64,000 nt of DNA from JBGVSA01 sp049840475 (GTDB lineage: Bacteria > Pseudomonadota > Gammaproteobacteria > Burkholderiales > Rhodocyclaceae). Both the position numbers and the translations under genes were made by a program. Below, piece after piece: positions 59,427 through 64,000 of the stretch. The stretch spans positions 744,001-808,000 of the forward strand of contig JASGKX010000001.1 in assembly GCA_049840475.1 (NCBI GenBank), read 5' to 3'. Position 1 is the stretch's first letter. Every line of letters starts with the position of its first letter. Below the pieces are notes generated by a model that did not search any database, was not told the origin of the DNA, and was given only the letters and a program-made list of their open reading frames with translations.

Positions 59427-61516
59427 ATGCCCTGCGCCGACTGATCGATGAATTGCGCCGCCACCGCGTGGCCGCGCCCCTGTTCGTGATGGCCATCCTC
59501 GCGATGGTGATCCTGCCGCTGCCGCCCGTGCTGCTGGACGTGTTGTTCACGTTCAACATCGTGCTGGCGCTGCTGGTGATCCTGGTGAGCGTGAACAGCA
59601 AACGTCCGCTGGACTTCTCGGTGTTCCCGACCGTGATCCTCGCCACGACGCTGATGCGCCTGACGCTCAACGTGGCGTCCACACGCGTGGTGCTGCTGCA
59701 CGGGCATGAGGGCACCAGTGCGGCCGGCCGCGTGATCGAAGCCTTCGGCCACGTGGTGATCGGCGGCAACTTCGTGGTCGGCCTGGTGGTGTTCGTGATC
59801 CTCATGATCATCAACTTCATCGTGGTGACCAAGGGGGCGGAGCGGATCTCGGAAGTGTCGGCGCGCTTCACGCTCGACGCGCTGCCGGGCAAGCAGATGG
59901 CCATCGACGCCGACCTGAACGCTGGCCTCATCAATCAGGAACGCGCACAGCAACGGCGCCGCGAAGTCGCCGCCGAGGCCGACTTCTACGGCGCCATGGA
60001 TGGCGCTTCGAAGTTCGTGCGTGGCGACGCTGTCGCCGGCATCCTGATCCTCATCATCAACATGGTGGGCGGCGTGGCCATCGGCGCGCTGATGCACGAC
60101 CTGTCGCTGGCCGAGTCGTTCCGCCTGTATGCCTTGCTGACCATTGGTGACGGCCTGGTCGCGCAGATTCCTGCGCTGCTGCTGTCGGCCTCCGCCGCCA
60201 TCATCGTCACGCGCGTGGGCAGCGAGTCGAAGGACTTCGAACAACAGGTCGGCACGCAACTGCTCGCCTCGCCGAGCGTGCTGTACGGCGTGGCCGCACT
60301 GATGACGGTGCTGGCCGCGATCCCCGGCATGCCGTGGTTCACCTTCCTCGGTTTTGCAGCCGTGGTGGCGTTCGTCGGCTGGCGCATGGCGCAACGACAG
60401 GCGGCCGCACCGGAGGACGCCGATCTCGCGGCCGTACCCGCCGCGCTGCTCACCGAAGAAGTGCCGGACCTCGAATGGCGCAGTCTTCCATTCGTCGAAC
60501 CGCTGTCGGTGACGCTGGGCTACAAGCTTGTCGGGCTGATCGATCCGGCACAGGGCGCACCGCTTACGCGGCGCATCAAGGGCATCCGCCAAAGTCTGAG
60601 CGAGAACATGGGTCTGGTACTGCCGGCCATCGGCGTGCGCGACGATCTGGGGCTCAAGCCTTCGCAGTATTCAGTGTTGCTGTCGGGCACGATCATCGCG
60701 CAGGCCGAGGTGTTTGCCGACCACCTGATGGCGATTCCCTCGCCACAGGTTTACGGCGAACTGGATGGCATTCCCGGCGTGGAGCCGGCTTATGGCATGC
60801 CGGTGACCTGGATCGCGCCGGACCAGAAAGGGCATGCCCTGGGCATGGGTTATCAAGTGGTGGACGCGCCCAGCGTGGTCGCCACCCATGTGTCGAAACT
60901 GGTGCGCGATAACCTGCCCGAACTCATCCGCCACGAAGACGTGCCCGCACTGCTTGAACGGCTCGCCGCGCAGGCACCCAAGTTGTCGGCGGCGCTGGAA
61001 AAAGCGCTCACATCGAGCCAGTTGCTGAAGGTGTTTCGCGCATTGCTCACCGAGCAGGTGTCGCTGCGCGATATCGTGCCGATTGCGACCACCCTGCTCG
61101 ACAGCGCAGAGAACACCAAGGACCCGATCCTGCTCGCGGCTGAAGTGCGCTGCACGGTACGGCGGCAGATCGTCGCCGCGCTGGTCGGGCAGACGGGCGA
61201 CATGCGTGCCTTCAATCTGAGCGGCGAACTGGAGAACATGCTGCTGGGCGCACTCAATCAGGCACGACAAGGCGGCAAGACGGCGCTCGACAACTACCCC
61301 ATCGATCCCAACCTGCTCTCACAACTGCAATCGCACATGCCGCTGGTGCGCGAGCAGATGAAGCAACAGGGTGCTGCGCCGCTGCTGGTGGTAATGCCGC
61401 AGATCCGGCCACTGCTGGCGCGCTATGCGCGACTCTTCGCGCCGGGTCTCGCGGTGCTCTCGTACAACGAGATCCCCGAGCAGCGCGAAGTGAGCATCAT
61501 CGGCTCGCTGGGTTAA
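59423..61516 (+). CDS. flhA: Flagellar export gate protein FlhA
   Basis: A 697-residue export gate with about eight membrane helices in residues 15-310, the FHIPEP-family segment NFIVVTKGAERISEVSARFT LDALPGKQMAIDADLNAG (given in parts) and a cytoplasmic substrate/chaperone-docking domain from about 340. It is last of the fliMNPQR-flhBA operon and overlaps the end of the FliK-like gene on the other strand by 20 bases. Confidence 0.96.
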   Translation: MNALRRLIDELRRHRVAAPLFVMAILAMVILPLPPVLLDVLFTFNIVLALLVILVSVNSKRPLDFSVFPTVILATTLMRLTLNVASTRVVLLHGHEGTSAAGRVIEAFGHVVIGGNFVVGLVVFVILMIINFIVVTKGAERISEVSARFTLDALPGKQMAIDADLNAGLINQERAQQRRREVAAEADFYGAMDGASKFVRGDAVAGILILIINMVGGVAIGALMHDLSLAESFRLYALLTIGDGLVAQIPALLLSASAAIIVTRVGSESKDFEQQVGTQLLASPSVLYGVAALMTVLAAIPGMPWFTFLGFAAVVAFVGWRMAQRQAAAPEDADLAAVPAALLTEEVPDLEWRSLPFVEPLSVTLGYKLVGLIDPAQGAPLTRRIKGIRQSLSENMGLVLPAIGVRDDLGLKPSQYSVLLSGTIIAQAEVFADHLMAIPSPQVYGELDGIPGVEPAYGMPVTWIAPDQKGHALGMGYQVVDAPSVVATHVSKLVRDNLPELIRHEDVPALLERLAAQAPKLSAALEKALTSSQLLKVFRALLTEQVSLRDIVPIATTLLDSAENTKDPILLAAEVRCTVRRQIVAALVGQTGDMRAFNLSGELENMLLGALNQARQGGKTALDNYPIDPNLLSQLQSHMPLVREQMKQQGAAPLLVVMPQIRPLLARYARLFAPGLAVLSYNEIPEQREVSIIGSLG

Positions 61517-62477
61517 GGTCGGCCAGCACGAGCAGCACTTCGGCCGCCGCGCGGTAGAGCGCAGGCGCCACGGCTGCCGGTGCGCTGCGCGGCATCAGTG
61601 CAAAGCGCGGTGCCGTCGGCGCGGGCAATTGCCCTTGCGCGATGCTGCAGCGGAATAGCCGCAGATCGACGCGCGCCAGCGCGGCGGCAATGTGCGACAG
61701 GCGTTCTCGCACAATGGCGATGGCATCGGCGCGTTGGGCTGCGATGCTCAACTGGATGCCGCCGCTCACCCACTGTACGTGGAGCATCACGGCGCCAACG
61801 CCGGGCAGCGTGCATTCAACGCGGATCGCCAGCATGCGCGCACGGCGCGCAGCGGGGCGGCCATCTTCTTCCGGATCGGATTGCACCAGGCGCAGCAGCA
61901 TGGGCTGCCCGCCCCATGCGTAGAGCGGGAATGACCAACGTTCGATATCGTCGGGCAACGCCACGCCAGGTTCGTTCACAGGGCCTAGCATGCGTGCGCC
62001 ATAAGCAGGCCCGTCCGGCGACAGGCCCACGGCGTCGCTGCGCCAGCGACCATGCACCAGCGCGCGCCAGGTGGCGGCCAATGCGGCGGCGCTGGGTTCG
62101 CGCCACGTGATGCGACGCAGGGCGGTCTGGTCGAGTCGCATGGCGTCCTGATCGGTGAGCGGCATGCGCCGGCTGGTGGCGGCCGCGGCGACTTGCGTGC
62201 GCGTGGCCGTGCCGAAGAGTTCGAGTTCGAGCGGATCGGTGGCGAGTACGCGCACCAGCAGTACGTCGCCTTCCTTGAGCCCTTCGCCGTACTGGCCGAG
62301 CCCAGTGAGACGCAACGCGCGGCCGTTGTCGGCGGAGACCAGCAGATCGGCGCCGTCGGCTTCGGTCAGCGCCAGCCGCAGGGTTTCTCCCACGGACAGT
62401 CCGTGCGATTGCGCCCGCTGCGCGCGAGACTGCGCGGGTGGCATGTGCACCACCGCCGAAACCCTGTCCAGCGCCAT
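61497..62477 (-). CDS. FliK-like protein with an FlhB-like C-terminal tail
   Basis: A 326-residue protein, not clearly assigned. Residues 25-90 (SVGETLRLALTEADGADLLV, LKEGDVLLVRVLATDPLELE) resemble the N-terminal part of long FliK-like proteins. About 210-290 (VGAVMLHVQWVSGGIQLSIA) resembles the hook-length C-terminal domain. The last residues PALYRAAAEVLLVLADL look like the FlhB/FlhX tail (here in FlhB AALYRAVALVLGYVLQL). It follows flagellin on the same strand behind a terminator and converges with flhA. Confidence 0.55.
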   Translation of the reverse strand: MALDRVSAVVHMPPAQSRAQRAQSHGLSVGETLRLALTEADGADLLVSADNGRALRLTGLGQYGEGLKEGDVLLVRVLATDPLELELFGTATRTQVAAAATSRRMPLTDQDAMRLDQTALRRITWREPSAAALAATWRALVHGRWRSDAVGLSPDGPAYGARMLGPVNEPGVALPDDIERWSFPLYAWGGQPMLLRLVQSDPEEDGRPAARRARMLAIRVECTLPGVGAVMLHVQWVSGGIQLSIAAQRADAIAIVRERLSHIAAALARVDLRLFRCSIAQGQLPAPTAPRFALMPRSAPAAVAPALYRAAAEVLLVLADLNPASR

Positions 62478-62510
62478 ACGCTCCCCCGTCTTCCCGTCCG
62501 CGCCCTACGC

Positions 62511-62542
62511 AAAAGAAAGGCCAGCCCATGCAGCGGCTGGCC
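62511..62542 (-). terminator. Intrinsic terminator of fliC
   Basis: The hairpin GGCCAGCC-8 bases-GGCTGGCC is followed on the minus strand by TTTCTTTT, 54 bp after the fliC stop. It separates fliC from the FliK-like gene. Confidence 0.85.
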
Positions 62543-62595
62543 CGGTGAACAGACGCCCCGCCCGTGAGGGCGAAGCGCCGTTCATGCTGAGTGCA

Positions 62596-63490
62596 TTACT
62601 GCATCAGCGACAGCACGAGCTGCGACATGCTGCTGCTTTGCTTGAGCATCGAGGTGCTGGCTTGCATCAGCAGTTGCTTGGAGGTCATGTTGGCCGTCTC
62701 GGACGCGTAATCCACGTCCATGATGCGGCTACGTGCCTGCGTGGTGTTGGTGCTCATGTTCGACAGGTTGTTGTAGAACATGGTCCAGACGGTTGGACGC
62801 AGCACCCAGCGAAGCGCGCAGCGAACCGACGTCGTCCAGAGCCTTGGAGATGTCGTCGATCTTGGTGTTGGCACTCGTGGTGGTGGTGATTTCGGTGCCG
62901 GCCGTGGTCACGGCGGCGGCCGAGTAGTGCGTGCTCAGGCCGGTCAGCTTGGTGCCAGCCAGCGTTGCCAGGGCGGCATTGACGTCAACCGACATGGTTT
63001 CGGACTTGGCTGCGCCGATCTGGAACGTCATGGCTGCGGACAGCTTGCCGCCCGTGCCGTCAACCTTGGTGCCGTCGGAGAACAGGTTGGCGCCGCCGAA
63101 GGAGGTGTTCTTGACGATGTTGGCCAGTTCTTCGCCCAGCGCATCGTATTCCGATTGCATGGACTTCTTGTCGTCCGAGCTGGAGGAGTCCGACGCGGCT
63201 TCGGTCGCCAGATCCTTCATGCGCAGCAGGATGTCGGAGACTTCGTTGAAGGCGCCTTCAGCGGTCTGCATCATCGAGATGCCGTTCTGCGTGTTGCGCA
63301 TTGCAACGGCCATGCCGCGCGTTTGCGAGTTCAGGCGCGTGGCGATCTGCAGGCCGGCGGCGTCGTCCATCGCCGAGTTGATGCGATAGCCCGTGCCCAG
63401 GCGGGTCATCGAGGTGGACAGTTGCTTCTGGACAGAGCCGACCGCGTTCTGCGAGGTCAGCGCTGCGGCATTGGTGTGAAGACTCAGCAT
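62596..63490 (-). pseudogene. fliC: Flagellin FliC (LafA-like), interrupted by a +1 frameshift
   Basis: The filament subunit, about 297 residues when corrected, close to lateral flagellins in size. The N-terminal D0/D1 (MLSLHTNAAALTSQNAVGSV, then LGTGYRINSAMDDAAGLQIA) and a short variable region read to about 62786. LGAASNRL should continue TMFYNNLSNMSTN, but one extra base (C at 62785/62786, plus strand) shifts the frame. The C-terminal ARSRIMDVDYASETANMTSK to VLSLMQ lies in the second frame. Removing one base gives the normal five-residue spacing between NRL and NLSN. A sigma-28-like promoter and an intrinsic terminator flank it. Confidence 0.92.
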
Positions 63491-63550
63491 GACAATACTC
63501 CTGATTGGAATTCAGACAGTCGGAGCACCGGATTCAGCGCCCTCTACTGC

Positions 63551-63580
63551 ACAGGGCGACACCATGCGGGAGGGACTTAA
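63551..63580 (-). promoter_or_regulatory. Sigma-28-like promoter for fliC
   Basis: Minus-strand TTAAGTCC, 12 bases, GTCGCCCTGT. It shares the last ten bases and spacing with the fliD candidate and ends 61 bp before the fliC ATG. Confidence 0.65.
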
Positions 63581-63719
63581 ATCGATCGATGGAAAGCGAA
63601 GAAGACCCGCACTCATTTCATGAATCTCGACGCGTGCGACGGGGCCGCGTGGGGATGGCGGGCCAGGCGTGAGGCACGACGCGTGACGGCGCAGCCCGCA
63701 GGGATTTGTGGAGTGATCT

Positions 63720-64000
63720 CTAGAGAACCGACCAGATGCGTGAAGTCAACAAGGCACGATGCGCCACGCCCTCCTCCCACAGACGCACGCCACCGGTAAA
63801 GGCGTCTTCGATGCCGCCACGGCGGGTCTTGTCGGGGAGCGGGTCAACGAGTGCGGCATTGCCGCCGCCGAGCAGTACGTAGTCGGCGAGAAAGGCACGT
63901 CGCAGGCATTCGACCCAACGGCGCACCCGATGCAACCACGCGTCGCGGCCGCTTTCGTCCAGCGCGGCCTGCCCGATGCGGTTGAACAGGATGTCGCCGT
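63720..64000 (-). CDS. ROK-family sugar kinase, C-terminal part only
   Basis: The last 93 codons of a gene that enters from the right edge. LADYVLLGGGNAALVDPLPD, then AFTGGVRLWEE, match the C terminus of glucokinase-like ROK proteins (GGGNAK, then a PLPP region and FxGGxRLW). The catalytic part is outside the window. It is on the same strand as fliC but a 230-bp gap with the fliC promoter separates them. Confidence 0.75.
   Translation of the reverse strand, partial: GDILFNRIGQAALDESGRDAWLHRVRRWVECLRRAFLADYVLLGGGNAALVDPLPDKTRRGGIEDAFTGGVRLWEEGVAHRALLTSRIWSVL

Overview
The window is GC-rich, densely coding chromosome from a Gram-negative bacterium, most likely a betaproteobacterium of the order Burkholderiales. 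The clues are a gatC/gatA block divergent from mreBCD-mrdA-rodA, an ilvD/lgt divergent pair, rapZ, an RlpA-type septal protein, a glutamine-family amino acid ABC transporter and an M3 oligopeptidase. This placement comes from gene content and protein style, not from a database search. No tRNA, rRNA, CRISPR array, transposase or prophage was seen.

Left half (1-28.5 kb), housekeeping and accessory genes: a partial HDOD regulator; prlC; a periplasmic DUF4124/glutaredoxin protein; a first copy of a long intergenic repeat (3.5-4.4 kb); an amino acid uptake operon (two permeases, binding protein, ATPase); rapZ and a small NusG-II protein; the cell-shape cluster rlpA-rodA-mrdA-mreD-mreC-mreB; gatC-gmhA-gatA with no gatB in view; ilvD; lgt; a MocR regulator divergent from a small membrane protein and a drug/metabolite exporter; xth; a methyltransferase; and a secreted GH28 polygalacturonase lipoprotein with a serine linker, which suggests contact with plant material.

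Right half (28.8-63.6 kb): a nearly complete flagellar locus whose gene order resembles lateral (Flag-2/Laf) systems. Its blocks are flgBCDEFGHIJ-flgK-PilZ-flgL plus a LafW-positioned protein; flgA facing flgB; fliD-S-T-K-L-fliA-motA-motB-flgM-flgN-flgJ(C), which repeats the laf order; fliEFGHIJ; fliMNPQR-flhBA; and flagellin with a second FliK-like protein. No chemotaxis genes, fliO, flhF/G, flhDC or LafK-type regulator is present. FliM lacks the usual CheY-binding N terminus.

Main discovery: the 0.93 kb gap between fliE and fliM, where lateral loci carry lafK, holds a cyclic-di-GMP-I (GEMM-I) riboswitch reading into fliE. It has its own sigma-70-like promoter, a plausible switching hairpin, and further downstream a 7-residue leader ORF whose ribosome binding site is part of an inverted repeat. 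A PilZ (YcgR-like) protein sits between flgK and flgL, so the locus appears wired to c-di-GMP both at RNA and protein level. Four sigma-28-like promoter candidates with a shared 12-bp spacer lie before flgK, fliD, fliC and fliM.

Data-quality signal: mreC, flgE, flgG and fliC each carry a single inserted base, and two conserved nucleotide-binding residues are lost (Walker A Ser in the ABC ATPase, Walker B Asp in FliI). Five of these six events fall exactly on GTYRAC hexamers and the sixth on a related GTCA core. This points to base-calling error at a modified motif rather than six independent gene losses.
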